Positions 46,412-55,869 are shown, numbered from the stretch's first letter. The stretch is DNA of 64,000 nucleotides from Bacteroidales bacterium KHT7 (GCA_900102385.1 FNBQ01000002.1:124001-188000), one strand, 5' to 3'. The notes: generated by a model from the letters alone, not told the origin. Made by a program: numbers and translations.

Positions 46412-46529
46412 AGCATTTGCCGAAACATGAAGGGGTGATTTTCTGTCAGAAAAATATGACAAATCGTAAGCCTGAAAAATATTTTGAAAAATAAATCGAT
46501 ATTATGCAACAACTAAAACAAATAAACAT

Positions 46530-46537
46530 TAACTTTG
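46530..46537 (+). promoter_or_regulatory. -7 box for the Ppx/GppA gene
   Basis: TAACTTTG. It overlaps the TTG that would start the longest reading, so translation must begin later, at 46553 or more likely 46568. Confidence 0.55.
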
Positions 46538-46567
46538 CAGTGTTTAATTTATATGGAATTTGAAGGT

Positions 46568-47482
46568 ATGAATAAACTTAACTTCGCAGCAATTGATATT
46601 GGCACTAATGCTGCACGACTACTTATAAAAAATGAAGAAGGAAAAGTGGTGGAGTTCATCAGATACCCTTTACGATTGGGAGAGGATGTTTTTACCATTG
46701 GTGAGATAAGTCGCGAGAAACAAGACATGATGATGCGCATGATGAACGGCTTCCGCCAGATGATGCGCATGTACAAGGTGAAGAGTTATCGCGCCTGCGC
46801 CACTTCAGCCATCAGAGAGGCAAAGAACGGTAGAACGGTAATAAAGCGCATTGTAAAGAATACAGAGATAGATATCGAGATTATCGACGCTAAGCAAGAA
46901 GCCGAATTCTTGTGCTGCAGCCGATTGGTCAACAAGGCTCAGGGCGGCGTCTGGGCTTATGTCGATGTGGGCGGCGGAAGCACCGAGGTTACATTTGCCG
47001 AGCATGGCGACGTTCTCGAGACAAGAGCCTACAAGGTCGGAACTCTGCGAATGCTTAACGACAAGGTTGATGCGGCAACAAAGAATCTGCTGAAAACCGA
47101 ACTTACCGAGTTGAACGAAAAGTATGGCAAGGTAAACATCATCGGCTTGGGCGGAAACATCAACAAGTTGTTTCAACTTATCCCGATAAAGGAGCGCGAC
47201 AACCTAAACATGCCAATCAAGTCGCTCGTAAAGATTACTAAGGCTCTTTCAGCCCTGAGCGTAGAACAGCGCATGTCCGACTACTATCTCAAGAAGGACC
47301 GCGCCGACGTAATCGTTCCGGCAGCCAAAATCTTCATCAAGGTGGCAGAGTGCCTTCAGAGTGAATATATATACGTTCCGAAGATTAGTCTCGCCGACGG
47401 CATTTTGGCATCGGTTTACTACGACTATAAAGAAAAAGGTATAGTTAAGATGTTTGATGATTACTCAGACGACGAAATGTAA
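46568..47482 (+). CDS. Ppx/GppA-family phosphatase
   Basis: The 304-aa protein belongs to the ASKHA fold. NFAAIDIGTNAARLLI is the first phosphate loop, SYRACATSAIREAKNG the conserved connection and VWAYVDVGGGSTEVTF the second loop. It corresponds to the two N-terminal domains of exopolyphosphatase/guanosine pentaphosphatase, without the C-terminal HD-like part, as in short Ppx proteins. It may hydrolyse polyphosphate or pppGpp. The ATG at 46568 begins the fold directly; ATG 46553 is a second possibility. Confidence 0.9.
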   Translation: MNKLNFAAIDIGTNAARLLIKNEEGKVVEFIRYPLRLGEDVFTIGEISREKQDMMMRMMNGFRQMMRMYKVKSYRACATSAIREAKNGRTVIKRIVKNTEIDIEIIDAKQEAEFLCCSRLVNKAQGGVWAYVDVGGGSTEVTFAEHGDVLETRAYKVGTLRMLNDKVDAATKNLLKTELTELNEKYGKVNIIGLGGNINKLFQLIPIKERDNLNMPIKSLVKITKALSALSVEQRMSDYYLKKDRADVIVPAAKIFIKVAECLQSEYIYVPKISLADGILASVYYDYKEKGIVKMFDDYSDDEM

Positions 47483-47535
47483 TTATACAATCAAACATTT
47501 TTTGCATATTTCTTTCAGAAGTAAAGGAAAAGTAT

Positions 47536-47543
47536 TACCTTTG
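47536..47543 (+). promoter_or_regulatory. -7 box upstream of the small ORF and purF
   Basis: TACCTTTG, with an imperfect TTTC (47513-47516) 19 nt upstream. purF is about 195 nt downstream, leaving a long leader that includes a 53-codon reading frame. Confidence 0.6.
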
Positions 47544-47567
47544 CAGAAATTTGTAAAGTTCAGACTT

Positions 47568-47729
47568 ATGTATAGAATACAAGGCTGCGTGTACAAGCCT
47601 AAAGTTTGTATCGCGCTTGCTTACATAAAAGATATATCGCTGATAACGGAAGTGGAGTTAGCCCTCCGCTCCGTTGTTGGCGATTATTCTATATATAAAT
47701 TAGATAAACATAAACAGGTAAAAGGATAA
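47568..47729 (+). CDS. possible small ORF in the purF leader
   Basis: A 53-codon frame starts about 18 nt after the predicted transcription start and ends 9 nt before the purF ATG, the spacing of a translated upstream gene. The peptide (MYRIQGCVYKPKVCIALAYI...) has no recognised domain and no signal sequence. A hairpin of about 10 bp (around 47653-47676, CGGA-GTGGAG with CTCCGC-TCCG) lies within its last third. It may be a real small protein, a translated regulatory leader, or chance. Confidence 0.3.
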   Translation: MYRIQGCVYKPKVCIALAYIKDISLITEVELALRSVVGDYSIYKLDKHKQVKG

Positions 47730-47738
47730 AAAGACACG

Positions 47739-49628
47739 ATGGAACCATTGAAGCATGAATGCGGAGTTGTTATGATACGACTGCTGAAGCCGCTCGAGTA
47801 CTACCAGCAGAAGTATGGTACATGGATGTATGGGCTTAACAAACTCTATCTGATGATGGAGAAGCAGCACAACCGAGGACAAGAGGGCGCGGGCATGGCT
47901 TGCGTGAAACTTGAGGCTAATCCGGGCGAGGAATATATGTTTCGCGAGAAGGCTCTCGGCTCGGGGGCTATAACCGAGATTTTCTCGAACGTACACGCAC
48001 AATACAAGGACCTCACGCCTCAGCAACTTACCGATGCCGACTATGCAAAAAAATGCCTTCCGTTTGCCGGCGAGCTTTACATGGGACATCTTCGCTACTC
48101 AACAACCGGAAAGAGCGGACTAACATACGTCCATCCGTTTTTGAGACGAAACAATTGGAGAGCCAAGAATCTATGTCTATGCGGCAATTTCAATATGACA
48201 AATGTCGATGAAGTCTTTGCTGATATCACGGCAAAAGGACAGCATCCACGAATATATTCAGATACCTACATAATGCTCGAGCAGGTTGGGCATCGTCTCG
48301 ACCGCGAAAGCGAACGTCTGTACGCTCAGGCTACTGCCAAGGGACTTGAGGGCATGGATATCACCCGCTACATAGAGGATAATATTGACCTCACAAACGT
48401 TGTACGCTCGGCAAGTGCCCTCTGGGACGGCGGATATGTTGTATGCGGACTGACGGGAAGCGGCGAGTGCTTCTCGATGCGCGACCCTTGGGGAATCCGT
48501 CCTGCCTTCTGGTACAAGGATGATGAGGTGATGGTTCTTGCATCAGAACGCCCTGTAATCCAGACGGCTCTCGACCTCGAAGCCGACCAGATTAACGAGC
48601 TGAATCCGGGGCAGGCAATCTTGGTAAACAAGCGAGGCGAGGTTAAACTTTCGCAAATCATTGAGCCGAAGAATCCTAAGCCATGTGCATTCGAGCGCAT
48701 CTACTTCAGCCGCGGTTCAGACCGCGACATCTACAAAGAGCGTAAGGCTCTTGGCCGCCAGCTTTTGCAGCCGATTCTCGAAGCCATCGACGGCGATGTA
48801 GACAATACTGTTTTCTCATTCATTCCAAACACAGCCGAGGTTGCATACTACGGAATGCTCGAGGGCTTCAAGGAATACATGAATGAGCAGAAGATAAAGG
48901 AGATTGAAAGTCTCGACCACAAGCCTACGCACGAGGAGCTGGCGAAGATTATGAACCGCTATGTTCGTGGCGAGAAGGTGGCTATAAAGGATATCAAACT
49001 GCGCACATTCATTGCCGAGGGCAACACCCGAAACGATCTTGCGGCGCACGTCTACGACATAACATACGGCAGTCTTCGTGCCGGAATCGACAATCTGGTG
49101 GTGATTGACGACAGCATCGTGCGCGGAACGACTCTCCGCGAGAGCATCATCCGCATTCTCGACCGTCTGCATCCTAAGAAGATTGTCATCGTATCGTCTT
49201 CTCCGCAAATTCGTTATCCTGATTATTACGGTATCGACATGAGCAAGATGAGCGAGTTCATCGCCTTCAAGGCGGCAGTCGAACTTCTGAAAGACCGTCA
49301 TCAGGAAAATCTTATAACCGAAGTCTATGACAAGTGCAAGGCTCAAGTTGGATTGCCTAAGGAGCAGATGGTTAACTATGTTAAGGAAATCTACAGTCCG
49401 TTTACCGATAAGGACATCTCTCGCAAGATGGTTGAGATGCTGAAGGCTCCGGAGGTGAAGAGCGATATCGAGATTGTTTATCAGACCATCGACGGATTGC
49501 ACAAGGCCTGCCCAAAGCACACGGGCGACTGGTATTTCAGTGGCGACTATCCAACGCCTGGCGGAGTGAGAATGGTAAACCAAGCCTTCATAAACTATGT
49601 GGAGCAAATTTACAATAAGCAAAAATAA
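47739..49628 (+). CDS. purF: amidophosphoribosyltransferase-type enzyme (PurF)
   Basis: PurF makes 5-phosphoribosylamine from PRPP and glutamine. The 629-aa protein has a class II glutamine amidotransferase domain whose nucleophile is C8 in KHECGVVMIRL, so a 7-residue propeptide would be removed. QHNRGQEGAGMA, MGHLRYSTTGKSG and CGNFNMTN are typical glutaminase motifs. The phosphoribosyltransferase domain has VVIDDSIVRGTTLRESI. It is roughly 120 residues longer than E. coli PurF, with extra segments around 310-420 and at the C-terminus. It heads a unit with carA and carB. Confidence 0.9.
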   Translation: MEPLKHECGVVMIRLLKPLEYYQQKYGTWMYGLNKLYLMMEKQHNRGQEGAGMACVKLEANPGEEYMFREKALGSGAITEIFSNVHAQYKDLTPQQLTDADYAKKCLPFAGELYMGHLRYSTTGKSGLTYVHPFLRRNNWRAKNLCLCGNFNMTNVDEVFADITAKGQHPRIYSDTYIMLEQVGHRLDRESERLYAQATAKGLEGMDITRYIEDNIDLTNVVRSASALWDGGYVVCGLTGSGECFSMRDPWGIRPAFWYKDDEVMVLASERPVIQTALDLEADQINELNPGQAILVNKRGEVKLSQIIEPKNPKPCAFERIYFSRGSDRDIYKERKALGRQLLQPILEAIDGDVDNTVFSFIPNTAEVAYYGMLEGFKEYMNEQKIKEIESLDHKPTHEELAKIMNRYVRGEKVAIKDIKLRTFIAEGNTRNDLAAHVYDITYGSLRAGIDNLVVIDDSIVRGTTLRESIIRILDRLHPKKIVIVSSSPQIRYPDYYGIDMSKMSEFIAFKAAVELLKDRHQENLITEVYDKCKAQVGLPKEQMVNYVKEIYSPFTDKDISRKMVEMLKAPEVKSDIEIVYQTIDGLHKACPKHTGDWYFSGDYPTPGGVRMVNQAFINYVEQIYNKQK

Positions 49629-49651
49629 AAGAATATAGATAAATCAAAGTA

Positions 49652-50734
49652 ATGAGAAATGTAACACTAATCCTCGACGACGGGACAAAGTTTCACGGAA
49701 AGTCGTTTGGCTACGAAAAGCCAGTAGCAGGTGAGGTTGTCTTCAACACAGCGATGATGGGGTATCCAGAGAGCTTGACAGACCCTTCTTATGCTGGCCA
49801 GTTGATGACACTTACTTATCCTTTGGTTGGAAACTACGGAGTGCCTCCTTTCTCTGTTGAGAAGAACGGACTCGCAACTTTTATGGAGAGCGACAAGATA
49901 TACGCTTCTGCCATAATCGTGAGCGACTATAGCACCGAGTACAGCCACTGGAACGCAGTAGAGAGTCTTGCAGAGTGGCTTAAACGCGAGCTGGTGCCGG
50001 GCATCACCGGAATCGATACTCGTGAACTTACAAAGGTTTTGCGTGAGCACGGTGTAATGATGGGTAAGATTGTGTTTGATGATGAGCCAGACAATATCCC
50101 GCAGGCTGACTACAACGGAGTGAACTTTGTTGACAAGGTTAGTTGCAAGGAGATTGTTAAGTACAACGAAGGTGCAGGAAAGAAGGTTGTACTTGTTGAC
50201 TGCGGCGTGAAGAACAACATCATCAGATGCCTTATAAACCGCGGTGTTGAGGTAATTCGTGTTCCTTGGAACTATGACTTTAACGACCTTGAGTTCGACG
50301 GATTGTTCCTTGCCAACGGCCCGGGCGACCCAGACACTTGCGAGGACGCTGTTGTAAACATCCGTAAGTTCCTTGCAAACCCGGTTGTTCGTCCTTGCAT
50401 GGGAATCTGTATGGGTAACCAGTTGCTTTCTAAGGCAGCCGGTGCAAAGATTTACAAGCTCAAGTACGGTCACCGCAGTCATAACCAGCCTGTCCGCATG
50501 GTTGGAACAGAAAAGTGTTTCATAACCAGCCAGAATCACGGCTATGCAGTAGACTCTGATACGCTTGGCGCAGACTGGGAGCCATACTTCGTAAACATGA
50601 ACGATGGCTCAAACGAAGGAATCCGCCACAAGAAGAATCCTTGGTTCTCTGCTCAGTTCCACCCAGAGGCTTGCAGCGGCCCTGTTGACACAGAGTTCTT
50701 ATTCGATGATTTTGTAAACTTGCTGAACAAGTAG
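49652..50734 (+). CDS. carA: carbamoyl-phosphate synthase small subunit
   Basis: CarA releases ammonia from glutamine for carbamoyl phosphate synthesis. The 360-aa protein has the N-terminal domain (ILDDGTKFHGKSFG...GEVVFNTAMMGYPESLTDPSY). The class I glutaminase has nucleophile C253 in MGICMGNQLL and the H-x-E pair in FHPEACSGP. Length is normal. It lies 23 nt after purF and 24 nt before carB. Confidence 0.97.
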   Translation: MRNVTLILDDGTKFHGKSFGYEKPVAGEVVFNTAMMGYPESLTDPSYAGQLMTLTYPLVGNYGVPPFSVEKNGLATFMESDKIYASAIIVSDYSTEYSHWNAVESLAEWLKRELVPGITGIDTRELTKVLREHGVMMGKIVFDDEPDNIPQADYNGVNFVDKVSCKEIVKYNEGAGKKVVLVDCGVKNNIIRCLINRGVEVIRVPWNYDFNDLEFDGLFLANGPGDPDTCEDAVVNIRKFLANPVVRPCMGICMGNQLLSKAAGAKIYKLKYGHRSHNQPVRMVGTEKCFITSQNHGYAVDSDTLGADWEPYFVNMNDGSNEGIRHKKNPWFSAQFHPEACSGPVDTEFLFDDFVNLLNK

Positions 50735-50758
50735 TTCAAAACCGCTAAAAACAGAAAG

Positions 50759-53700
50759 ATGAAACAAGAAAATATAAAGAAAGTATTGCTTTTAGGTTCT
50801 GGTGCCCTCAAGATTGGCGAAGCCGGCGAGTTCGACTACTCTGGTTCGCAGGCACTCAAGGCAATGAAGGAGGAGGGCGTAAAGACCATCCTTATCAATC
50901 CAAATATTGCAACAGTACAGACAAGCGAGGGCGTTGCCGATCAGGTTTACTTCCTGCCTGTCACTCCATTCTTCGTAGAGAAGGTTATCGAGAAGGAACG
51001 TCCAGACGGCATTCTGCTTGCCTTCGGCGGTCAGACTGCCCTTAACTGCGGTGTTGCCCTCTATCAGCAGGGCATTCTCGAGAAATATAATGTTCAGGTG
51101 CTCGGTACTCCTGTTCAGGCTATCATTGATACAGAAGACCGCGAACTCTTTGTTGAGAAGCTTAACGAAATCGATGTTAAGACAATCAAGTCTGAGGCTT
51201 GCGAAAACATAGAGCAGGCACGCAAGGCTGCTGCTGAACTCGGCTACCCGGTTATCATCCGTGCGGCATACGCTCTTGGCGGCTTGGGCTCTGGCTTCTG
51301 CGACAACGAAGAGGAACTGAACAAGTTGGCTGAGAAGGCATTCTCATTCTCTCCTCAGGTTCTTGTAGAGAAGAGTCTCAAGGGCTGGAAGGAAATTGAG
51401 TATGAGGTTGTGCGCGACCGTTACGACAACTGTATCACGGTTTGTAACATGGAGAATTTCGACCCACTCGGCATTCATACAGGTGAGAGTATCGTAATTG
51501 CTCCTTCTCAGACTCTTACAAACTCAGAATATCACAAACTTCGTGCTCTTGCCATAAAGATTATCCGTCACATCGGAATCGTGGGCGAGTGTAACGTTCA
51601 GTATGCCTTCGACCCTAAGTCAGAAGATTACAGAGTTATCGAGGTTAATGCCCGTCTGAGCCGTTCATCAGCCCTTGCATCAAAGGCAACCGGCTATCCT
51701 TTGGCTTTCGTTGCTGCCAAGTTGGGTATGGGCTACGGCTTGTTCGAACTTAAGAACTCTGTAACAAAGACAACAAGCGCATTCTTCGAGCCTGCTCTCG
51801 ACTATGTTGTTTGTAAGATTCCTCGTTGGGATCTCGGCAAGTTCCACGGCGTAGACAAAGAGTTGGGTTCTTCAATGAAGTCGGTAGGCGAGGTTATGGC
51901 CATCGGCCGTACTTTCGAGGAGGCAATTCAGAAGGGCTTGCGTATGATTGGTCAGGGTATGCACGGCTTTGTTGAAAACAAGGAGATTGAGATTGCCGAT
52001 ATCGATTCTGCATTGAAGGCTCCTACAGATAAGCGTATTTTTATCATTGCCAAGGCTTTGCGTCAGGGCTACACAATCGATCAGATTCACGATTTGACAA
52101 AGATTGACAAGTGGTTCTTGCAGAAACTTAACAATATCCGCCAGACTGACAATGAGTTGCATGCTTGCAAGAGCATCAACGTTCTTGACAAGGAGTTGCT
52201 TCGCAAGGCTAAGATTCAGGGCTTCACCGACTTCCAGATTGGTCGTGCTCTCGGTCTTGAGGCAGAGATGGACAGCGAGCAGGCAATCATGGTTGTAAGA
52301 AACTATCGAAAGATGCACGGCATTGTTCCGGTAGTTAAGCAGATTGATACGCTTGCAGCCGAGTATCCAGCGCAGACAAACTATTTGTACCTTACATATA
52401 GCGGCGTAGCAAACGATGTCAAGTATCTTGGCGACAAGAAGAGTATCGTAGTCCTTGGGTCGGGTGCTTATCGTATCGGTTCGTCTGTAGAGTTCGACTG
52501 GTGCGGCGTTCAGGCTCTTAATACTGTCCGCAAGGAGGGTTACAGAAGCGTGATGATTAACTATAACCCAGAAACAGTTTCTACAGACTACGATATGTGC
52601 GACCGCCTCTACTTCGACGAGTTGACATTCGAGCGTGTTATGGATATCCTCGAGTTGGAGAATCCTCACGGCGTAATCGTATCAACTGGCGGTCAGATTC
52701 CGAATAACCTTGCTATGCGTCTTGATGCACAACGTGTGCCACTGCTTGGTACAACAGCCCAGAGCATCGACAACGCCGAGGACCGCGACAAGTTCTCTGC
52801 AATGCTCGACCGTATCGGCGTAGACCAGCCGGAGTGGAGCGCGCTTACATCTATGGAAGATGTAAACAAGTTCATCGAGAAGGTTGGATTCCCTGTACTT
52901 GTGCGTCCTTCATACGTTCTTTCGGGTGCGGCAATGAATGTCTGCTCAAATCAAGACGAGTTGGAGCGCTTCTTGAAACTTGCCGCAAACGTGAGCAAGA
53001 AGCATCCAGTCGTTATCAGCAAGTTCATGCTTAACACTAAGGAGGTTGAGATGGATGCCGTTGCCAAGAATGGCGAGATTATAGCATACGCAATCAGCGA
53101 GCACATCGAGTTTGCCGGAGTACACTCTGGTGATGCAACAATTCAGTTCCCTGCTCAGAAACTGTATGTCGAGACTGTGCGCCGAATCAAGAAGATTTCG
53201 GGTCAGATTGCCAAGGAGTTGAAGATTAGCGGTCCGTTCAACATTCAGTTCCTTGCACGCGACAACGAGATTAAGGTTATCGAGTGTAACCTTCGTGCTT
53301 CGCGAAGCTTCCCATTCGTTAGCAAGGTTTTGAAGATCAATCTCATCGAGCTGGCTACAAAGGTAATGCTCGGCTTGCCGGTTGAGAAGCCAAACAAGAG
53401 CCTCTTCGACTTCGATTATGTCGGAATCAAGGCGAGCCAGTTCTCATTCAACCGTTTGCAGAAGGCCGACCCAGTTCTTGGTGTAGATATGGCATCAACT
53501 GGTGAGGTTGGTTGTCTTGGCGAGGATTCTAACTGCGCTCTTCTGAAGTCAATGCTTTCGGTAGGTATGCGTATTCCTGAGAAGAATATCTTGATCTCTG
53601 CCGGAGACTCTAAACAGAAGGCAAGTATGCTCGACAGTGTCAAACTGTTGGTTAAGAACGGCTACAAGATTTTCGCAACAGGCGGAACAAGCCGTTTCCT

Positions 53701-53986
53701 TTCGGATAATGGCATCGAGAACACTCTTGTTTACTGGCCAAGCGAGGAAGGCAAGCAGCCACAGGCTCTCGATATGCTTCACAACAAGGAAATCGACATG
53801 GTTGTAAATGTTCCAAAGAACCTCACGGTAGGCGAAATTGGCAACGGCTACAAACTCCGTCGTGCAGCGGTCGACTTGAATATTCCTCTTATCACAAATC
53901 CACGTCTTGCAAGCGCGTTTATCAATGCATTCTGCACAATTAAACTCGACGATCTTGCAATTCGCAGTTGGGAAGAGTACAAGTAA
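50759..53986 (+). CDS. carB: carbamoyl-phosphate synthase large subunit
   Basis: The 1075-aa subunit makes carbamoyl phosphate from bicarbonate, ammonia and two ATP, feeding arginine and pyrimidine synthesis. Two ATP-grasp halves are visible, beginning VLLLGSGALKIGEAGEFDYSGSQ and VVLGSGAYRIGSSVEFDWCGVQ. Each has a PVIIRAAYALGG or PVLVRPSYVLSG ATP-binding stretch. The C-terminal allosteric (MGS-like) domain includes YKIFATGGTSRFLSDNGI. The size equals that of other bacterial CarB proteins. A strong hairpin terminator follows. Confidence 0.98.
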   Translation: MKQENIKKVLLLGSGALKIGEAGEFDYSGSQALKAMKEEGVKTILINPNIATVQTSEGVADQVYFLPVTPFFVEKVIEKERPDGILLAFGGQTALNCGVALYQQGILEKYNVQVLGTPVQAIIDTEDRELFVEKLNEIDVKTIKSEACENIEQARKAAAELGYPVIIRAAYALGGLGSGFCDNEEELNKLAEKAFSFSPQVLVEKSLKGWKEIEYEVVRDRYDNCITVCNMENFDPLGIHTGESIVIAPSQTLTNSEYHKLRALAIKIIRHIGIVGECNVQYAFDPKSEDYRVIEVNARLSRSSALASKATGYPLAFVAAKLGMGYGLFELKNSVTKTTSAFFEPALDYVVCKIPRWDLGKFHGVDKELGSSMKSVGEVMAIGRTFEEAIQKGLRMIGQGMHGFVENKEIEIADIDSALKAPTDKRIFIIAKALRQGYTIDQIHDLTKIDKWFLQKLNNIRQTDNELHACKSINVLDKELLRKAKIQGFTDFQIGRALGLEAEMDSEQAIMVVRNYRKMHGIVPVVKQIDTLAAEYPAQTNYLYLTYSGVANDVKYLGDKKSIVVLGSGAYRIGSSVEFDWCGVQALNTVRKEGYRSVMINYNPETVSTDYDMCDRLYFDELTFERVMDILELENPHGVIVSTGGQIPNNLAMRLDAQRVPLLGTTAQSIDNAEDRDKFSAMLDRIGVDQPEWSALTSMEDVNKFIEKVGFPVLVRPSYVLSGAAMNVCSNQDELERFLKLAANVSKKHPVVISKFMLNTKEVEMDAVAKNGEIIAYAISEHIEFAGVHSGDATIQFPAQKLYVETVRRIKKISGQIAKELKISGPFNIQFLARDNEIKVIECNLRASRSFPFVSKVLKINLIELATKVMLGLPVEKPNKSLFDFDYVGIKASQFSFNRLQKADPVLGVDMASTGEVGCLGEDSNCALLKSMLSVGMRIPEKNILISAGDSKQKASMLDSVKLLVKNGYKIFATGGTSRFLSDNGIENTLVYWPSEEGKQPQALDMLHNKEIDMVVNVPKNLTVGEIGNGYKLRRAAVDLNIPLITNPRLASAFINAFCTIKLDDLAIRSWEEYK

Positions 53987-54007
53987 AAAAACGCTAACAT
54001 TATATTT

Positions 54008-54042
54008 ATGGGCAGTATCATCTCGATATTGCCCATTTTTTT
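54008..54042 (+). terminator. purF-carA-carB terminator
   Basis: 12-bp stem: ATGGGCAGTATC (54008-54019) with 54025-54036, one wobble, a 5-nt loop and a T7 tail. Confidence 0.88.
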
Positions 54043-54135
54043 GTCCTTACGACTGCTGAATATATGCTATATAACATGTTTATTCTTGATTAAAATCAAT
54101 AATTTACTAATTTTATGCTAAAAAACATAGTTTTA

Positions 54136-54167
54136 TTTGCATGATTTAGAAAGTTGTCGTATCTTTG
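54136..54167 (+). promoter_or_regulatory. promoter of the Spy/CpxP-like gene
   Basis: TTTG (54136-54139), 20 nt, TATCTTTG (54160-54167): an exact match to the Bacteroidetes consensus. The transcript would have a leader of about 80 nt, purine-rich near the ATG. Confidence 0.8.
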
Positions 54168-54254
54168 CAATGTCAAAAGGAAAGAACAACGGTTCAGAAC
54201 TTGAGACAGAAAATAGGTAAAAAAAGGTAAGAAATTGAGTTAAAATTGGGTAAA

Positions 54255-54614
54255 ATGAAGAAGATATTTTTGACAGCGGTAGCTGTATTGGGATTTGCGG
54301 CAGCAGGTATGGCAGAGGATAAGGATGCTAATACTGCAAAGATTAAGGTCAACACTGCAAGATTGAGCACATACTTGAATCTTAGCGCATCACAGTATGA
54401 CACAGTTGACGAGATTAACGCTTACTTCGAGAGCCAGATGGAAGATGCAAATCGCATTGCTGATGACTCAAAGAAAGCCGCAAAGGTTCGTAAAGCCGTA
54501 ATGGGTAACTGCAAACTGATGAAGGAGAACCTTACAAAGGAGCAGTATGCTAAGTACCTTGAGGTAATCAACGTTACCTTGAACAACAAGGGCTTGAACG
54601 GCTATATGAAGTGA
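54255..54614 (+). CDS. small exported protein with LTxxQ-like motifs (Spy/CpxP-like)
   Basis: The 119-aa product has a signal peptide (IFLTAVAVLGFAAAGMA) and an all-helical, charged mature chain. Two motifs, LSASQYD and LTKEQYAKY, fit the LTxxQ pattern of Spy/CpxP periplasmic chaperones. The spacing of about 60 residues between them is also similar. The role of stress-induced chaperone or metal sensor is inferred from this resemblance only. The ATG at 54255 starts the signal peptide; a TTG three codons earlier is less likely. It is a single-gene unit. Confidence 0.75.
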   Translation: MKKIFLTAVAVLGFAAAGMAEDKDANTAKIKVNTARLSTYLNLSASQYDTVDEINAYFESQMEDANRIADDSKKAAKVRKAVMGNCKLMKENLTKEQYAKYLEVINVTLNNKGLNGYMK

Positions 54615-54664
54615 TTATTTTTGAAGGTTATAGTATTTGTATTAAGGTTATAGTTAGTAATTTG

Positions 54665-54696
54665 GTGGAGACGCTGTGAAGCATCTCCACTTTTTT
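54665..54696 (+). terminator. terminator after the Spy/CpxP-like gene
   Basis: GTGGAGACGC (54665-54674) pairs with 54681-54690 over 10 positions with one mismatch and a 6-nt loop. T6 follows. Confidence 0.8.
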
Positions 54697-54777
54697 GTTT
54701 GTACTGAATCTGATTTTCTGAAATCATTTATTTCGAAGATTTTTTTGTAAAACCGCAGCAAAATGAAAATTTTGCAT

Positions 54778-54785
54778 TATATTTG
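54778..54785 (+). promoter_or_regulatory. -7 box for the GH5 gene
   Basis: TATATTTG, 20 nt before the first possible ATG (54805). No -33 match at normal spacing. Confidence 0.5.
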
Positions 54786-54822
54786 CACAATAACGTAATA
54801 TAAAATGGGGATTTTCAATATT

Positions 54823-55869
54823 ATGAAAAAAATAGCTTGTTTATTATTGGAGGTGACATTTGTTATGGCTATTATTGGTTGCTTTAGCGTAAAAGAAAAA
54901 GAACCAACTCCTAAGAAGATAAATAAGAATCTTCCAGCCATAAGGGTTGAAGGAAAGTGTTTTATGAATGCCTACGGCGATACCGTCGTGTTTCGTGGTG
55001 TGTGCTGTTCCGACCCTGTCAAGTTAATTCGCGATGGAAAGTGGGACGAGCATTATTTTGAGGAGGCTTCGAACTTTGGGGCAAACGTGGTTCGTTTTGC
55101 CGTTCATCCCGAGAACATCAACAGCATGGGATGGGATTCGACCTTCGCTGCCATCGACAAAGGCGTTGAGTGGGCAAAGAAGCACAAGATGTATGTTGTT
55201 ATGGATTGGCATTCAATCGGTAATCTGAAGGACGAGAAGTTCTTCAAGCCTATGTACAAGACAACAAAGGCTGAGACTTTCAAGTTCTGGAAAGAAGTAG
55301 CCATAAGATATCGAAGCGAGCCTGCCGTTGCCCTTTACGAACTTTTTAACGAGCCAACGACAAAGGCTGATGTTGATCTTGGTACGTGCCAATGGTACTC
55401 GTGGAAAAGTTTGATGGAAGAACTTATCGATACAATCAGAACATATAATCCTGAGGCAATTTGTATGTGTGCCGGCTTCAACTGGGCATACGACCTGACT
55501 CAGATTAAAAAGACTCCGATTGAACGCAAGAATATTGCTTACGTCTGCCATCCTTATCCGATGAAACGTGAGAAGCCTTGGGAGGAAAAGTGGGAGAAGG
55601 ATTTCGGCTACGTGGCTGACACTTATCCTCTGTTCTGCTCGGAGATTGGTTATTGCCTGAAGGACGAAAAGGGTGCGCACATTCCGGTTATCTCGAACGA
55701 TGAGTATGGCGTGGCTATAACAAGGTATCTCGAAAAGAAAGGTGCATCGTTTACGGCATGGTGTTTCGACCCTGATTGGGCACCTGTTCTCATTACCGAC
55801 TGGAACTATACTCCGTCAACGCAGGGCGTGTTCTTCAGAGACTATCTGAAAAGAGTAAACAACAGATAA
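54823..55869 (+). CDS. GH5-family glycoside hydrolase lipoprotein
   Basis: The product (348 aa from this start) carries a lipoprotein signal ending AIIGC. The catalytic TIM barrel follows. It shows VFRGVCCSDP, GANVVRFAVHPENI, the acid/base glutamate in YELFNEP, HPYP after strand 5, and the nucleophile glutamate in LFCSEIGY. Family 5 covers cellulases, mannanases and xylanases; the exact specificity is not readable. An in-frame ATG at 54805 adds six residues and is an alternative start. It probably works at the cell surface with the GH115 and esterase products downstream. Confidence 0.9.
   Translation: MKKIACLLLEVTFVMAIIGCFSVKEKEPTPKKINKNLPAIRVEGKCFMNAYGDTVVFRGVCCSDPVKLIRDGKWDEHYFEEASNFGANVVRFAVHPENINSMGWDSTFAAIDKGVEWAKKHKMYVVMDWHSIGNLKDEKFFKPMYKTTKAETFKFWKEVAIRYRSEPAVALYELFNEPTTKADVDLGTCQWYSWKSLMEELIDTIRTYNPEAICMCAGFNWAYDLTQIKKTPIERKNIAYVCHPYPMKREKPWEEKWEKDFGYVADTYPLFCSEIGYCLKDEKGAHIPVISNDEYGVAITRYLEKKGASFTAWCFDPDWAPVLITDWNYTPSTQGVFFRDYLKRVNNR

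Noticed and set aside
46535-46567. TTG start for the Ppx/GppA gene
   Set aside because: The TTG is inside the -7 promoter box, so it would not be in the transcript.
47550-47738. Purine riboswitch before purF
   Set aside because: There is a long leader and a hairpin, but I could not find a three-way junction with the conserved purine-aptamer core.
49667-50539. 290-codon open frame antisense to carA
   Set aside because: A shadow of a strongly conserved gene, with no family resemblance and no promoter.
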